Below, piece after piece: positions 10,012-20,800 of a stretch of DNA of 64,000 bases; the stretch's first letter is position 1; the number at the start of each line of letters is the position of its first letter. Origin of the DNA: Leuconostoc mesenteroides subsp. mesenteroides (lineage in GTDB: Bacteria > Bacillota > Bacilli > Lactobacillales > Lactobacillaceae). The translations under genes were made by a program, and so were the position numbers. The notes beneath the pieces are model-generated. The model did no database searches and had not been told where the DNA came from. It was given only the letters and a program-made list of their open reading frames with translations. The stretch covers positions 667,501-731,500 of the forward strand of contig CP046062.1 of assembly GCA_009676745.1 (NCBI GenBank), written 5' to 3'.

Positions 10012-12123
10012 ATGGCAAAACGTGAATACCCACTAGAACGTACACGTAATATTGGAATCATGGCCCACATTGATGCGGGTAAGACAACAACTACTGAACG
10101 TATCTTGTACTATACAGGTAAAATTCACAAAATTGGTGAAACACATGATGGTGCTTCACAAATGGATTTCATGGAACAAGAAAAGGAACGTGGAATCACT
10201 ATTCAGTCAGCGGCTACAACAGCTGTATGGCATGGTTTCTTTGACCAATTCGCTAAAACACCTTACCGTGTCAACATCATTGATACACCAGGGCACGTTG
10301 ATTTCACAATTGAAGTTGAACGTGCATTGCGTGTTTTGGATGGTGCCGTAGCGGTTTTGGATGGTGCTGCCGGTGTTGAACCACAAACTGAAACAGTTTG
10401 GCGTCAGGCAACAACATATGATGTGCCACGTATCGTGTTCGTCAACAAGATGGATAAGATGGGTGCTGACTTCCAAATGTCAGTGGATTCAATCCATGAA
10501 CGTTTGCAGGTTAATGCTGAAGCTATTCAATGGCCAATTGGTGCTGAGGACGACTTTGAAGCTGTTATTGACTTGATTACACAAGAAGCATACTATCCTG
10601 AAGATGATTTGGGAGAAAAGTGGGCACCTCGCGAAATTCCTGCAGAATTAAAGGAATTAGCCGAAGAAAAGCGTAATACATTGATTGAAGCTGTCGCTGA
10701 TGTTGATGATGATTTGATGGAGAAGTATCTTGAAGGTGAAGATATTTCAATCGAAGAATTAAAGGCTGCAATTCGTCGTGCTACTTTGGCATTGCAATTC
10801 TATCCAGTTCTTGCAGGTTCTGCCTACAAGGATAAGGGTGTCCAAATGATGTTGGATGCGGTTGTTGATTATTTGCCAGGACCTTTGGATGTTAAGCCAT
10901 ATATCGCTAACGATCCAAAGACTGATGAAGAAATTGACTTGATTGCTGATGATACAAAGCCATTTGCTGCTTTGGCATTTAAGATCATGACTGATCCATT
11001 CGTTGGTCGTTTGACATTTATGCGTGTGTATACTGGTACTTTGAAGTCTGGCTCATACGTACAAAACACATCTTCTGATACTCGTGAACGTGTTGGTCGT
11101 TTGCTCCAAATGCACGCTACTTCACGTACTGAAATCGAAGAGGTATTCTCAGGTGATATCGCTGCTGCGATTGGTTTGAAGAATACAACAACTGGGGACT
11201 CGCTGACAGATGTTAGCCACCAATTGATTCTTGAATCAATGGAATTCCCAGAACCTGTTATTGAATTAGCTATTGAGCCTAAGACTAAGGCTGACCAAGA
11301 TAAGCTATCAAATGCTATTCAAAAGTTAGCTGAAGAAGATCCTTCATTCCGTGCAACAACGAACCAAGAAACTGGTCAAACTTTGATTGCTGGAATGGGT
11401 GAATTGCAATTGGATATCATGGTTGATCGTATGCGCCGTGAGTTTAACGTTGAAGCAACCGTTGGTGCGCCTCAAGTTGCTTATCGTGAAGCGTTCACTA
11501 AGACGGTGCAAGCTCGTGGATTCTTCAAGCGTCAATCTGGTGGTAAGGGTCAATATGGTGATGTTTATATTGAATTCGCACCAAACGAAGAAGGTGCTGG
11601 CTTTGCGTTCGAAGATGCTATTGTCGGTGGTGTTGTGCCACGTGAATACATCCCTTCAGTTGAAGCTGGTTTGAAGGATGCATTAAATGCTGGTCCTTTG
11701 GCTGGATTCCCATTAGTTGACTTGAAGGCTAAGTTGTATGATGGTTCATATCACGATGTCGATTCTAGTGAAGCAGCCTTTAAGATTGCTGCATCATTAG
11801 CTTTGAAGGAAGCTGCAAAGACTGCTGGTGCGGTTATTCTTGAACCTATCATGGCTGTTGATATTGTTGCACCCGAAGACAACCTTGGTGATGTTATGGG
11901 ACACGTTTCAGCTCGCCGTGGTATGATTGAAGGTCAAGAATCACGTGGACCTGTATTGGCTGTTAAGGCTAAGGTTCCTTTGTCAGAAATGTTTGGTTAT
12001 GCAACTACTTTGCGTTCAGCTACGCAAGGTCGTGGTACATTCCAAATGGTATTTGATCACTATGAAGCTGTTCCTAAGAACATTCAAGAAGAAATCATCA
12101 AGGCAAATGGTCAAGAAGATTAA
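10012..12123 (+). CDS. fusA: Elongation factor G
   Basis: GTPase of 703 aa that drives ribosomal translocation. G motifs are clear: AHIDAGKTT (residues 18-26), DTPGHVDF and NKMDKMGAD. Full length with domains II-V intact, including the domain IV region ([16 protein letters not shown]). AGGAG is 8 nt before the ATG. Codon use is strongly biased, as for other highly expressed genes here. The tuf gene that often follows fusA is not present; a strong terminator and a transporter gene follow instead. Confidence 0.98.
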   Translation: MAKREYPLERTRNIGIMAHIDAGKTTTTERILYYTGKIHKIGETHDGASQMDFMEQEKERGITIQSAATTAVWHGFFDQFAKTPYRVNIIDTPGHVDFTIEVERALRVLDGAVAVLDGAAGVEPQTETVWRQATTYDVPRIVFVNKMDKMGADFQMSVDSIHERLQVNAEAIQWPIGAEDDFEAVIDLITQEAYYPEDDLGEKWAPREIPAELKELAEEKRNTLIEAVADVDDDLMEKYLEGEDISIEELKAAIRRATLALQFYPVLAGSAYKDKGVQMMLDAVVDYLPGPLDVKPYIANDPKTDEEIDLIADDTKPFAALAFKIMTDPFVGRLTFMRVYTGTLKSGSYVQNTSSDTRERVGRLLQMHATSRTEIEEVFSGDIAAAIGLKNTTTGDSLTDVSHQLILESMEFPEPVIELAIEPKTKADQDKLSNAIQKLAEEDPSFRATTNQETGQTLIAGMGELQLDIMVDRMRREFNVEATVGAPQVAYREAFTKTVQARGFFKRQSGGKGQYGDVYIEFAPNEEGAGFAFEDAIVGGVVPREYIPSVEAGLKDALNAGPLAGFPLVDLKAKLYDGSYHDVDSSEAAFKIAASLALKEAAKTAGAVILEPIMAVDIVAPEDNLGDVMGHVSARRGMIEGQESRGPVLAVKAKVPLSEMFGYATTLRSATQGRGTFQMVFDHYEAVPKNIQEEIIKANGQED

Positions 12124-12163
12124 TTCTAATATTTAAATATCTAACTGACAGATGGTTCAGTAT

Positions 12164-12198
12164 AAACGGCGTCACTCATATTGAGTGACGCCGTTTTA
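12164..12198 (+). terminator. Terminator of the str operon
   Basis: Perfect 15-bp stem AAACGGCGTCACTCA/TGAGTGACGCCGTTT with a 3-nt loop and short T tail. It cleanly ends the str operon after fusA. Confidence 0.92.
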
Positions 12199-12214
12199 AT
12201 AGGAAAAAAGTAAA

Positions 12215-13408
12215 ATGCTAAAAAATAATAAAAATCATAGTAAGTTTTTAGTACCTGGAATAATTGTTGTGGGCATGGTTTTACGTTTACCCTTTACGGC
12301 TATTCCGCCAATATTGGGAGATATTGCACGATCATTGCATGTGCCGGTTTCTAGCCTAGGGACCCTAACAACGATACCTTTACTGGCGTTCGCCATATTT
12401 TCGGTTTTTGCACCAAAAGTAGCACAAAAGTTGGGGTTAGAACGTGCTTTTACACTCATGTTAGGATTGCTTATTGTTGGTTCGTTCATCCGAATTTTAA
12501 ATACACCACTTCTATACATTGGTACTGCGTGCATAGGCGTTGCGATTGCACACATGAATGTTTTATTGCCTAGTGTGATTCGAACATATTTTCCCCAAAA
12601 AGTTGGCTTTATGACTTCGATATTTACATTTAGTATGATGCTGGCGACTGCTATAGGAGCTGCGTTATCGGCACCTATTACTGCTGTGACAGGTTGGCCT
12701 ACATTCATAACTTTGCTAACAGTTTTATTGATAATTGCATTACTTGTTTGGTTACCTAATCAAAAATTTGCCCATAATAATCAAATAACTGTTAAAACAA
12801 AATCTGAGAATGTTTTGAAGCCCAGTATTTGGAAAAATAAGTATGCTTGGTTATTGTTGTTTTTTAGTGGCGTGCAGTCAATAATGTTTTATATTCTATT
12901 GGCCTGGGGACCGACGATGGCAGTGCAGACCGGCTTATCAGCTTCCACAGCAAGTCTGTTTGCTGGCTTGAATTCATTGATTGGTCTGCCTTTTGCTTTG
13001 TTTATTCCATCGATTGTTGCTACACTTGATAGTAGACAACGACAGTGGCTAGTGGGGATATTTTCAATACTGGGCACGTTAGGATACGTGCTGTTACTTT
13101 TCCCACAGGCGACGTTTACTTATTGGCTAATTGTTAATTTATTAATTGGGATTGGTACATCGGCATTATTCCCATACTTAATGACAACGTTTAGTTTAAA
13201 AACTAGTAACGCAGAACAAACAGCGCAGTTGTCTGGCATGGCACAAAGTGGTGGCTATTTATTAGCTGCAACGGGACCACTATTGTTTGGTTATGCATAT
13301 GGTTGGTTCCATTCGTGGATACCACAAATTATTATGTTAGTAATCTTATTTATTCTGATGACAATTGCGATACTAATTGTGGAAAATCAAGATAAAATTT
13401 TGGATTAA
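12215..13408 (+). CDS. MFS transporter, CynX/NimT-like
   Basis: Integral membrane protein of 397 aa with about 12 hydrophobic segments. The opening [20 protein letters not shown] and the segment [19 protein letters not shown] resemble the CynX/NimT branch of the major facilitator superfamily (cyanate or 2-nitroimidazole transporter-like proteins). The substrate cannot be read from sequence. A weak AGGAAA precedes the ATG. It stands alone between the fusA terminator and its own terminator and has no neighbour with a clearly linked function. It is one of the genes that separate str from S10. Confidence 0.78.
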   Translation: MLKNNKNHSKFLVPGIIVVGMVLRLPFTAIPPILGDIARSLHVPVSSLGTLTTIPLLAFAIFSVFAPKVAQKLGLERAFTLMLGLLIVGSFIRILNTPLLYIGTACIGVAIAHMNVLLPSVIRTYFPQKVGFMTSIFTFSMMLATAIGAALSAPITAVTGWPTFITLLTVLLIIALLVWLPNQKFAHNNQITVKTKSENVLKPSIWKNKYAWLLLFFSGVQSIMFYILLAWGPTMAVQTGLSASTASLFAGLNSLIGLPFALFIPSIVATLDSRQRQWLVGIFSILGTLGYVLLLFPQATFTYWLIVNLLIGIGTSALFPYLMTTFSLKTSNAEQTAQLSGMAQSGGYLLAATGPLLFGYAYGWFHSWIPQIIMLVILFILMTIAILIVENQDKILD

Positions 13409-13433
13409 AAAGCGCAATCGTCGCGCTTTTTTT
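13407..13433 (+). terminator. Terminator after the MFS gene
   Basis: AAAAAGCGC/GCGCTTTTT stem with a 7-nt loop and a long T run, overlapping the end of the stop codon. Confidence 0.88.
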
Positions 13434-13487
13434 GTTTTTGTAATTAGTGTAAAATGTATTCTATTGAAAAGATTCGAGGGTAGGCAA

Positions 13488-14594
13488 GTGAGTGAGAAAC
13501 AAGTACCAATTATTGCTTTTAATCAAGTAGATTTATCTTTTGGAGATACACATGTTTTAAAAAATGTTGATTTAGAAATTGAAGCTGGTAAATTTTATAC
13601 ATTGCTTGGACCATCTGGTTCAGGAAAATCAACAATCTTGAAATTAATTTCAGGACAGCTAACGGCTGACTTGGGAGATATATCTTTTGAAGGTCAACGT
13701 GTTAATGATGTACCTGCGGAAAAAAGAAGAGTGAATACTGTATTCCAGAATTATGCATTATTTCCAAATATGAATGTTTTTGATAATGTTGCTTTCGGTC
13801 CAACTTTAAAAGGAATGAATAAGACGCAAATTAAGAACAAAGTGAAAGAAATGCTTGATTTAGTGAAATTAAGCGACTTTGTTGATCGTGAGATTGATGA
13901 GTTATCAGGAGGACAACAGCAACGTGTTGCGATTGCACGTGCTTTGGCTAACGACCCAGAGGTGTTATTACTTGATGAACCTTTGTCAGCCTTAGATTAT
14001 AAGTTACGTAAAAACATGCAATATGAACTTCGAGAAATACAGCAGCGCTTAGGAATTACTTTTGTTTTCGTAACACATGACCAAGAAGAAGCGTTGGCTA
14101 TGTCTGATTGGATATTTGTTATGAACGATGGGGTTATTCAGCAAAATGGCTCACCAGAAGATATTTATGATGAACCAATCAATCATTTTGTTGCTGATTT
14201 TATTGGTGAGAGCAATATTGTTGATGGTATCATGAAGGAAGATTATGTAGTCCACTTTGTCGGTAAAGATTTTGAAAATGTTGATGCAGGAATGCGCCCT
14301 AATGAGAGAGTTGAAGTAGTGTTACGGCCTGAGGACTTAGACTTGACGTCTATTGAAAATGGTAAGTTAATAGTTACGATTGAAGATCAGTCATTTCGTG
14401 GAGATTACTATGAAATTACCGCTAGAGATGATGACGGCAATGAATGGCAAGTTCAAGCAACAAATTCAGCAATAGTTGGTGCTAGAGTAGGTCTTACATT
14501 TGATCCTGAAGATATCCATATTATGCGGTTTAATGAGTCTGAGGACGATTTTGATGCGCGTCTGGAGAGTTATGAGGACGATGATGAAATCTAA
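13488..14594 (+). CDS. potA: Spermidine/putrescine ABC transporter ATP-binding protein PotA
   Basis: ATPase of the polyamine importer, 368 aa. Walker A (GPSGSGKST), signature (LSGGQQQR), Walker B ([11 protein letters not shown]) and the switch histidine (VTHDQEEAL) are all present. The C-terminal ~110 residues form a TOBE-type regulatory domain ([10 protein letters not shown]). The frame extends upstream into the terminator, but the GTG at 13488 has GAGGG 7 nt before it and gives the family length, so it is taken as the start. First gene of potABCD; it overlaps potB by 11 nt, implying translational coupling. Confidence 0.93.
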   Translation: MSEKQVPIIAFNQVDLSFGDTHVLKNVDLEIEAGKFYTLLGPSGSGKSTILKLISGQLTADLGDISFEGQRVNDVPAEKRRVNTVFQNYALFPNMNVFDNVAFGPTLKGMNKTQIKNKVKEMLDLVKLSDFVDREIDELSGGQQQRVAIARALANDPEVLLLDEPLSALDYKLRKNMQYELREIQQRLGITFVFVTHDQEEALAMSDWIFVMNDGVIQQNGSPEDIYDEPINHFVADFIGESNIVDGIMKEDYVVHFVGKDFENVDAGMRPNERVEVVLRPEDLDLTSIENGKLIVTIEDQSFRGDYYEITARDDDGNEWQVQATNSAIVGARVGLTFDPEDIHIMRFNESEDDFDARLESYEDDDEI

Positions 14595-15402
14595 ACAACA
14601 ACGTCAAATATTTTATATTGTTCCTTATGGTATTTGGTTATTATTATTCGTTATTGCACCATTGATATTAATGTTATTTCAGTCATTCACGACTGCTAGT
14701 GGACATTTCACGTTTAGCAATTATGCTGCCTATTTTGGCAGTGGGACATATTTGCGGATGACCTTCAACTCAGTATGGTACGCCTTTCTGATCACGGCGA
14801 TTACTTTAGTGATTAGTTATCCTACTGCCTATTTATTGAATCAACTGAAACAAAAACAGTTCTGGCTATTATTAGTTATATTGCCTACATGGATTAACTT
14901 ACTATTAAAAACGTACGCTTTCATTGGACTATTATCCAAGACTGGGACTGTGAATAATTTCATTTCGCTGTGGGGCATTGCGCCACAGCAATTGTTGTTT
15001 TCAGACTGGAGCTTTTTGTTGGTGGCAGCTTATATCGAAATTCCTTTTATGATTTTGCCCATTTTTAATTCGTTAGCGGAGATTGATTCAAGGCTCTCTC
15101 AGGCTAGCCACGATTTGGGTGCTAATAAATGGCAGACAATCCGCTACGTTATCTTCCCGTTATCAATGCCAGGTGTTAAGGCCGGTATCCAGGCGGTATT
15201 TATTCCTAGTTTGTCGTTATTTATGATTACACGTTTGATAGGAGGTAATCGAGTGATTACCCTAGGAACCGCAATTGAAGAGCACTTTTTGGTCACGCAA
15301 AATTGGCAAATTGGTTCAACGATTGGTGTTGTTTTGATTGCTGCAATGCTTGTTACGATGATACTGACACGTGACCGTATGCACAAAAATCGAAGGAATT
15401 GA
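14584..15402 (+). CDS. potB: Spermidine/putrescine ABC transporter permease PotB
   Basis: Inner-membrane permease of 272 aa with about six transmembrane helices. The conserved cytoplasmic EAA-like loop reads [21 protein letters not shown], the segment that docks onto PotA. Two adjacent ATG codons (14581, 14584) follow GAGGA; 14584 has the better spacing. It starts inside the end of potA. With PotC it forms the channel of the polyamine importer. Confidence 0.92.
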   Translation: MKSKQQRQIFYIVPYGIWLLLFVIAPLILMLFQSFTTASGHFTFSNYAAYFGSGTYLRMTFNSVWYAFLITAITLVISYPTAYLLNQLKQKQFWLLLVILPTWINLLLKTYAFIGLLSKTGTVNNFISLWGIAPQQLLFSDWSFLLVAAYIEIPFMILPIFNSLAEIDSRLSQASHDLGANKWQTIRYVIFPLSMPGVKAGIQAVFIPSLSLFMITRLIGGNRVITLGTAIEEHFLVTQNWQIGSTIGVVLIAAMLVTMILTRDRMHKNRRN

Positions 15403-15415
15403 GGTATGGCTAATC

Positions 15416-16246
15416 ATGCATAAAAAATTTAGATGGTCTAATTTATATTTAGTGTTTATATTTGTTTTGTTGTACTTACCTATTTTCTTTTTGATTATTT
15501 ACTCTTTTAATGCGGGAGATGTCATGCAAGGATGGGATGGCTTTTCATTGAAGCATTATGCTGAGCTTTTTGTTGATACAAGGATTTTAGAGATTGTGGT
15601 TAACACATTTTTAGTTGCGCTGTTATCTTCACTACTGGCTAGCATAATTGGCACAGCAGGAGCCTTGTATATTTACAATCAACGGCATCAATTGGCAAAA
15701 AATATTTTCTTGTCACTGAATAATATCTTACTTGTTTCGCCGGATGTTATTATTGGTGCTTCGTTTTTAATTCTATTTACCGTTGTTGGCTTTACTCTCG
15801 GTTTTACTTCTGTTCTGCTTTCGCATATTGCTTTCAGTATACCGATTGTTGTTTTAATGGTATTACCCCGTTTGCAGGAGATGAATCCTGATTTAGTCAC
15901 CGCAGCAAAGGATCTTGGTGCCAATAATTTGCAAATGTTGTCTAGGGTGGTGTTACCAGTTATCTCACCGGGCATTCTAGCAGGATTTTTTATGGCATTT
16001 ACTTACTCATTGGACGACTTTGCAGTGACGTTCTTTGTAACAGGAAATGGTTTTTCAACTTTGTCAGTCGAAATATATTCCCGTGCGCGCCAAGGGGTTA
16101 GTTTAGAAATCAATGCGTTATCGGCAATGATGTTTTTGGTTTCGCTATTATTAGTATTCATCTATTATATGATTTCTAACAGATCTTCTAAAGGCAAAAA
16201 GCGGGGCGGAACCAATCTTGTAATGCCGGCTACGGAGGGACTATAA
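15416..16246 (+). CDS. potC: Spermidine/putrescine ABC transporter permease PotC
   Basis: Second permease, 276 aa, about six transmembrane helices. The EAA-like loop is TAAKDLGANNLQMLSRVVLP. The start chosen is the ATG at 15416 (MHKKFRWSNLYLV), 11 nt after GAGG; a slightly longer reading through the upstream spacer exists but has no better start. It follows potB by 13 nt and ends 1 nt before potD, so the four genes are one transcript. Confidence 0.91.
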   Translation: MHKKFRWSNLYLVFIFVLLYLPIFFLIIYSFNAGDVMQGWDGFSLKHYAELFVDTRILEIVVNTFLVALLSSLLASIIGTAGALYIYNQRHQLAKNIFLSLNNILLVSPDVIIGASFLILFTVVGFTLGFTSVLLSHIAFSIPIVVLMVLPRLQEMNPDLVTAAKDLGANNLQMLSRVVLPVISPGILAGFFMAFTYSLDDFAVTFFVTGNGFSTLSVEIYSRARQGVSLEINALSAMMFLVSLLLVFIYYMISNRSSKGKKRGGTNLVMPATEGL

Positions 16247-16247
16247 G

Positions 16248-17327
16248 ATGAAAAAATTATTGTCCAGTGTAGTGGGAATATTAATTATTGTTGTTTTGCT
16301 GATTAGTGCACAGCATTATTTTTCGACACAGACAGGCACAGGAGATAAAAGTGGTAAAGTTTTGAATTTATATAATTGGGGAGACTATATTGATCCTGCC
16401 TTATTAAAAAAATTCACCAAAGAGACAGGGTACAAGGTTAGTTATGAAACTTTTGATTCAAACGAAGCGATGTATATGAAAGTTAAGCAAGGTGGTACAC
16501 CGTATGACTTAGCAGTACCCTCGGAATATATGATAGAGAAAATGAAAGCAGATAATTTACTCCTACCACTTGATCATAGTAAATTAACCGGTTTGGACAA
16601 TTATGATAGTCGTTTTCTAAATCAATCTTTCGACAAAGGTAATAAATATTCAGTGCCCTACTTTTGGGGCACACTTGGTATTATTTACAATGATAAGTAT
16701 GTCAAAGCCGAAGATGTTCAACACTGGGATGATCTTTGGTCATCAAAGTTTAAAAATCAGGTGATGCTCATTGACTCAGCCAGAGATATTTTGGGTATCA
16801 CTTTAATTACACAAGGCAAGTCCGTGAATAATAAATCAGTGGCTGATTTAGCTGCAGCACAAGGGAAACTAACAACTTTGATGCCAAATGTCAAAGCCAT
16901 TATTGCTGACGAGATTAAAATGTATATGGCTCAGGATGAAGCCGCCATAGCTGTAACTTACTCTGGTGAAGCTGCAGAAGCAATGAATAGAAATACTCAT
17001 CTGCATTATGTTGTGCCTAGTGAAGGCTCGAATTTATGGTTTGACAATATTGTGATGCCAAAAAATGCTAAACATAAAGCAGCAGCATATGCTTTTTTGA
17101 ATTTTATGAGTGAACCGAAGAATGCTGCTCAAAATGCAGAATATATTGGTTATGCTACACCAAATAAGAATGCGTTACCATTGTTACCAAAATCGATTCG
17201 TGAAGATAAACAGTTCTATCCGGATGAAAAAACAGTCAGCAATTTACAAACGTATGATGATTTAGGACAAAAATGGACTGAAAAGTATAATGATGCATTC
17301 TTAGAGTTTAAGATGACGCAACGGTGA
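16248..17327 (+). CDS. potD: Spermidine/putrescine-binding protein PotD
   Basis: Extracellular solute-binding protein, 359 aa, which captures polyamines and delivers them to PotBC. Mature-domain features such as LYNWGDYIDPALLKKFTKET, FDSNEAMYMKV and YDLAVPSEYM are typical of the PotD/PotF family. The N-terminus MKKLLSSVVGILIIVVLLIS is a clear signal or anchor segment, but no lipobox cysteine follows (LISAQHYFST). So unlike many Gram-positive binding proteins it is probably held by an uncleaved helix or released. Last gene of potABCD. Confidence 0.92.
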   Translation: MKKLLSSVVGILIIVVLLISAQHYFSTQTGTGDKSGKVLNLYNWGDYIDPALLKKFTKETGYKVSYETFDSNEAMYMKVKQGGTPYDLAVPSEYMIEKMKADNLLLPLDHSKLTGLDNYDSRFLNQSFDKGNKYSVPYFWGTLGIIYNDKYVKAEDVQHWDDLWSSKFKNQVMLIDSARDILGITLITQGKSVNNKSVADLAAAQGKLTTLMPNVKAIIADEIKMYMAQDEAAIAVTYSGEAAEAMNRNTHLHYVVPSEGSNLWFDNIVMPKNAKHKAAAYAFLNFMSEPKNAAQNAEYIGYATPNKNALPLLPKSIREDKQFYPDEKTVSNLQTYDDLGQKWTEKYNDAFLEFKMTQR

Positions 17328-17398
17328 AATAAAGTTAATCGATTTAGTTGTAGAAATTCGTTAAAAATAGACAATAAACATTGTCAAATTAAAAGAAC

Positions 17399-17424
17399 AA
17401 AACCCTTGCAAAGCAAGGGTTTTT
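17399..17424 (+). terminator. Terminator of the pot operon
   Basis: AAAACCCTTGC/GCAAGGGTTTT stem, AAA loop and T tail. The S10 promoter -35 box lies inside this hairpin. Confidence 0.9.
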
Positions 17425-17434
17425 CTGTTATTAT
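17406..17434 (+). promoter_or_regulatory. Promoter of the S10 ribosomal protein operon
   Basis: -35 TTGCAA (17406-17411), 17 nt spacing, extended -10 TGT-TATTAT (hexamer 17429-17434). The -35 box is part of the pot terminator loop and 3' arm, a compact terminator-promoter overlap. Confidence 0.7.
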
Positions 17435-17440
17435 ATTTAA

Positions 17441-17623
17441 GTACGCTTTTGGAACAGTAGTAGTAAAACCCTACCGAAAGCCTAGTGTATCAATGTTTAG
17501 CGATGATGATTAAGGTTGCGACACGCGCGGCCGCGTTGCCATGGGCGCGCAAAACACAAGCAGTGTTGTCGGTTTTTAATCGAAGTTAGCTGATTTACAA
17601 AATCAACGAGGAGGCATGAAATA
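17441..17623 (+). ncRNA. Leader region of the S10 operon
   Basis: About 180 nt of untranslated leader. It contains a GC-rich hairpin with arms GCGCG (17525-17529) and CGCGC (17546-17550) and a second hairpin AACAC-AAGCA-GTGTT (17553-17567). Such GC content is exceptional in this AT-rich DNA, arguing for a selected RNA structure. In E. coli the S10 leader binds L4 (rplD), but I cannot show homology. GAGGAGG before the rpsJ ATG ends the region. Confidence 0.5.
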
Positions 17624-17932
17624 ATGGCACAAAAGAAGATCCGTATCCGTTTGAAGGCATACGAACACCGTATCTTAGACCAATCAGCAGAAAAGATTGT
17701 TGAAACAGCTAAGCGTACGGGCGCAGAAATTGCTGGTCCTATTCCGCTACCAACTGAACGTACATTATATACAATTTTACGTTCACCACATAAGCATAAG
17801 GATAGCCGTGAGCAATTTGAAATGCGTACGCATAAGCGTTTGATTGACATTGTGAACCCTACTGACAAGACAGTTGACGCACTGCGTAAGCTTGAATTGC
17901 CATCAGGTGTTGCAATCGAAATCAAGTTGTAA
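17624..17932 (+). CDS. rpsJ: 30S ribosomal protein S10
   Basis: S10, 102 aa, binds the 3' domain of 16S rRNA in the head and is also the NusE antitermination partner of NusB/NusG. The sequence [28 protein letters not shown] (start shown only in part: [15 protein letters not shown]) is near-canonical and ends [11 protein letters not shown]. First gene of the S10 operon; GAGGAGG precedes it. A 73-nt spacer separates it from rplC. Confidence 0.98.
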   Translation: MAQKKIRIRLKAYEHRILDQSAEKIVETAKRTGAEIAGPIPLPTERTLYTILRSPHKHKDSREQFEMRTHKRLIDIVNPTDKTVDALRKLELPSGVAIEIKL

Positions 17933-18005
17933 TCCATAACGGATATAACTTCCATGTCTCATCGAGGCAAAATTAAAATAAGAAAAATATTTAAGGAGAT
18001 TAGTC

Positions 18006-18692
18006 ATGACTAAAGGTATCTTAGGCCGCAAAGTCGGTATGACTCAGGTTTTTACAGAATCTGGTGAATTGATCGCCGTGACTGCTGTTGAAGCAACACC
18101 AAACGTCGTTTTGCAAGTAAAAAATGCAGAAACAGACGGATACAGTGCTATTCAACTTGGTTACCAAGATAAGCGCACAGTTTTGTCAAACAAACCTGAA
18201 CAAGGCCATGCTTCAAAAGCAAATACGGCCCCTAAGCGCTACATTCGTGAAATCCGCAATGCGGGAGACGAATTTAACGTTAGGGATGAGATTAAAGTTG
18301 ACACATTCCAAGCGGGCGAATACGTCGACGTAACAGGAATCACGAAGGGACATGGTTTCCAAGGTGCTATCAAGCGTTTGGGACAGTCTCGTGGTCCTAT
18401 GACTCACGGTTCTCGTTACCACCGTCGCCCAGGTTCAATGGGTGCTATTATTAACCGCGTTTTCAAGGGTAAGCTTTTGCCAGGACGTATGGGTAATAAT
18501 AAGCGAACAATGCAAAATATTGCTATTGTTCATGTTGATGTTGAAAACAATTTGTTGCTTTTGAAGGGTAATGTACCTGGTGCTAACAAATCACTTTTGA
18601 CAATCAAATCAACTGTAAAAGTAAACGCAAAGCATCCTGAAGTTAAGATGGCTAATGCATCTGCATCTGCTACTAACTCAGAAGAAGCTTAA
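18006..18692 (+). CDS. rplC: 50S ribosomal protein L3
   Basis: L3, 228 aa, one of the two assembly initiators of the 50S subunit, reaching close to the peptidyl transferase centre. It starts [16 protein letters not shown] and has the conserved loop [20 protein letters not shown], with the glutamine that is a methylation target in E. coli. The Ala/Ser-rich C-terminal tail ([14 protein letters not shown]) is longer than usual. AAGGAGA precedes the start; rplD follows after 32 nt. Confidence 0.98.
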   Translation: MTKGILGRKVGMTQVFTESGELIAVTAVEATPNVVLQVKNAETDGYSAIQLGYQDKRTVLSNKPEQGHASKANTAPKRYIREIRNAGDEFNVRDEIKVDTFQAGEYVDVTGITKGHGFQGAIKRLGQSRGPMTHGSRYHRRPGSMGAIINRVFKGKLLPGRMGNNKRTMQNIAIVHVDVENNLLLLKGNVPGANKSLLTIKSTVKVNAKHPEVKMANASASATNSEEA

Positions 18693-18724
18693 TATAAATT
18701 ATATAGAAAGGAGAACAATCAATC

Positions 18725-19348
18725 ATGACTAAAGTTGCTGTATTAAAGCAAGATGGTAGTCAAGCTGCAGAAATCGAATTGAATGATGCAGTATTCGCCA
18801 TCGAACCTAACAATGCCGTTATTACTGATGCAGTATTGATGCAGCGTGCATCATTGCGTCAAGGTACACATGCTGTTAAAAACCGTTCTGCGGTTTCTGG
18901 TGGTGGACGTAAGCCTTGGAAGCAAAAGGGTACTGGTCGTGCACGTGCCGGTTCAATTCGTGAACCACAGTTCCGTGGTGGTGGAATTGTTTTCGGACCT
19001 ACACCACGTTCATATGCTTACCGTATTAACCGCAAGGCATATCAATTGGCATTAAAGTCAGTTTTGTCACAAAAAGTCGCTGATAACAAGCTGGTAGTTG
19101 TTGATGCTTTGTCATTTGAAGCACCAAAAACACAAGACTTTAAGAAAGTTTTGGCAAACTTGTCAGCTGATAAAAAGACATTAGTAGTTGTTGATGAAGA
19201 CAACGAAAACGCAATCTTGTCAGCACGTAACTTGGCTAACGTTCAAGTTATGACAACAAAGGGTATCAACGTGCTTGATGTTGTTAACGCAGATAAGCTG
19301 GTGATTGTTCAATCATCAATCGAAGAAATCCAAGGAGGTCTTGCCTAA
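18725..19348 (+). CDS. rplD: 50S ribosomal protein L4
   Basis: L4, 207 aa, assembly protein whose extended loop lines the peptide exit tunnel. The loop is seen as [20 protein letters not shown], and [16 protein letters not shown] residues there affect macrolide binding; no obvious resistance-type change is visible. In E. coli L4 also represses the S10 operon. It overlaps rplW by one base (TAATG). Confidence 0.98.
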   Translation: MTKVAVLKQDGSQAAEIELNDAVFAIEPNNAVITDAVLMQRASLRQGTHAVKNRSAVSGGGRKPWKQKGTGRARAGSIREPQFRGGGIVFGPTPRSYAYRINRKAYQLALKSVLSQKVADNKLVVVDALSFEAPKTQDFKKVLANLSADKKTLVVVDEDNENAILSARNLANVQVMTTKGINVLDVVNADKLVIVQSSIEEIQGGLA

Positions 19349-19635
19349 TGGATGCACGCGATATTATCCGTCGCCCTATCATCACTGAAGCTTCAATGGC
19401 GCAAACAGAACGTAAGCGTTATGTCTTCGAAGTTGATACACGCGCAACAAAGCCTGAAATTAAAAAAGCTATCGAAGAAATCTTTGAAGTTCAAGTTTCT
19501 GGTTTAAACACAGCAAACGTTCGTGGTAAGAAAAAGCGCCAAGGTCGTTATGTTGGTTATACACGTAAATTAAAGAAGGCAACGGTTACGTTGTCAAAAG
19601 ATTCAAAAGATATTCAAATCTTTAACGAAGGTTAA
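19348..19635 (+). CDS. rplW: 50S ribosomal protein L23
   Basis: L23, 95 aa, sits at the tunnel exit and is the docking site for trigger factor and SRP. It opens [17 protein letters not shown] and carries the loop [16 protein letters not shown]. An AGGAGG is inside the end of rplD just upstream, and the stop and start codons overlap, so translation is coupled to rplD. Confidence 0.98.
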   Translation: MDARDIIRRPIITEASMAQTERKRYVFEVDTRATKPEIKKAIEEIFEVQVSGLNTANVRGKKKRQGRYVGYTRKLKKATVTLSKDSKDIQIFNEG

Positions 19636-19656
19636 TCTAAATAGGAGGATAAGACA

Positions 19657-20490
19657 TTGGCTATCAAGAGTTATAAGCCAACTTCTGCCGGACGTCGTAA
19701 TATGACGACTTCAGATTTCTCTGAAATCACAAAGACAACGCCCGAAAAGAGTTTGTTGGCCAAAAAGTCAAAGACTGGTGCGCGTAATGCATCTGGTCGT
19801 ATGACAGTTCGCCACCATGCTGGTGGACATAAGCAAGCCTACCGTATCGTAGACTTCAAGCGTACTAAAGATGACAAGACAGCTACTGTAAAAGCTATCG
19901 AATATGATCCAAATCGTACTGCTAACATTGCTTTGTTAGTATACGAAGATGGTATCAAGTCATATATCTTGGCGCCAAAGGGATTAAAGGTTGGCGACAA
20001 GGTTCAATCTGGTCCTGATGCCGACATTAAGCCCGGCAATGCCTTGCCATTGAGTGCTATTCCTGAAGGTACTTTGATTCACAATATCGAATTGAAGCCT
20101 GGTAAGGGTGGACAATTGGCTCGTTCAGCTGGTGCATCAGCACAGATTTTGGGACGTGATGGTAAATATATCATCGTTCGTTTGACTTCAGGTGAAGTTC
20201 GTTTGGTATTAGCTACAAACCGTGCAACAATCGGAGAAGTTGGTAATGCTGAACATTCATTGATTAACTGGGGTAAAGCTGGTCGTAATCGTTGGCGTGG
20301 AAAGCGTCCACATGTTCGTGGATCAGTTATGAACCCTAACGACCATCCACACGGTGGTGGTGAAGGTAAAGCACCAGTTGGTCGCCCAAGTCCTATGTCA
20401 CCATGGGGTAAGAAGACTGCCGGTAAGAAGACTCGCGATAAGAAGAAGGCTTCAACAAAGTTTATCGTTCGCGGTCGTAAGAGTAAGTAA
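19657..20490 (+). CDS. rplB: 50S ribosomal protein L2 (TTG start)
   Basis: L2, 277 aa, needed for subunit association and peptidyl transferase assembly. Conserved elements are [30 protein letters not shown] and the C-terminal [19 protein letters not shown], where the histidine in HPHGGGEG is the residue linked with peptidyl transfer. The start codon is TTG at 19657, supported by AGGAGGA 6 nt upstream and by the universal [14 protein letters not shown]-terminus. Confidence 0.97.
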   Translation: MAIKSYKPTSAGRRNMTTSDFSEITKTTPEKSLLAKKSKTGARNASGRMTVRHHAGGHKQAYRIVDFKRTKDDKTATVKAIEYDPNRTANIALLVYEDGIKSYILAPKGLKVGDKVQSGPDADIKPGNALPLSAIPEGTLIHNIELKPGKGGQLARSAGASAQILGRDGKYIIVRLTSGEVRLVLATNRATIGEVGNAEHSLINWGKAGRNRWRGKRPHVRGSVMNPNDHPHGGGEGKAPVGRPSPMSPWGKKTAGKKTRDKKKASTKFIVRGRKSK

Positions 20491-20507
20491 GGGAAAGGAG
20501 ACAACTA

Positions 20508-20786
20508 ATGGCTCGTAGTTTAAAAAAGGGACCATTTGCGGACCCACACTTGCTTAAGAAGATTGAAGCGCAAGCTGATTCTGAAAAGAAATCAGTGATC
20601 AAGACTTGGTCACGTCGTTCAACAATCTTCCCAAGCTTCATCGGCTTTACAATTGCCGTTTATGATGGTCGCAAGCACGTTCCAGTTTATGTGCAAGAAG
20701 ATATGGTCGGACACAAGTTAGGTGAATTCGTACCAACTCGTACGTTCAAGGGACACAAGAACGACGATAAAAAGACTGGTAAATAA
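20508..20786 (+). CDS. rpsS: 30S ribosomal protein S19
   Basis: S19, 92 aa, forms a heterodimer with S13 in the 30S head near the A-site tRNA. It begins [20 protein letters not shown] and contains [15 protein letters not shown], both diagnostic. AAAGGAGA precedes the ATG; 14 nt separate it from rplV. Confidence 0.98.
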   Translation: MARSLKKGPFADPHLLKKIEAQADSEKKSVIKTWSRRSTIFPSFIGFTIAVYDGRKHVPVYVQEDMVGHKLGEFVPTRTFKGHKNDDKKTGK

Positions 20787-20800
20787 GGAGGAAGTGAAAA

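Noticed and set aside
17370..17386. GACAAT-AAAC-ATTGTC as a terminator of potD
   Set aside because: Stem is short and has no T run; the stronger hairpin at 17399-17424 fits that role.
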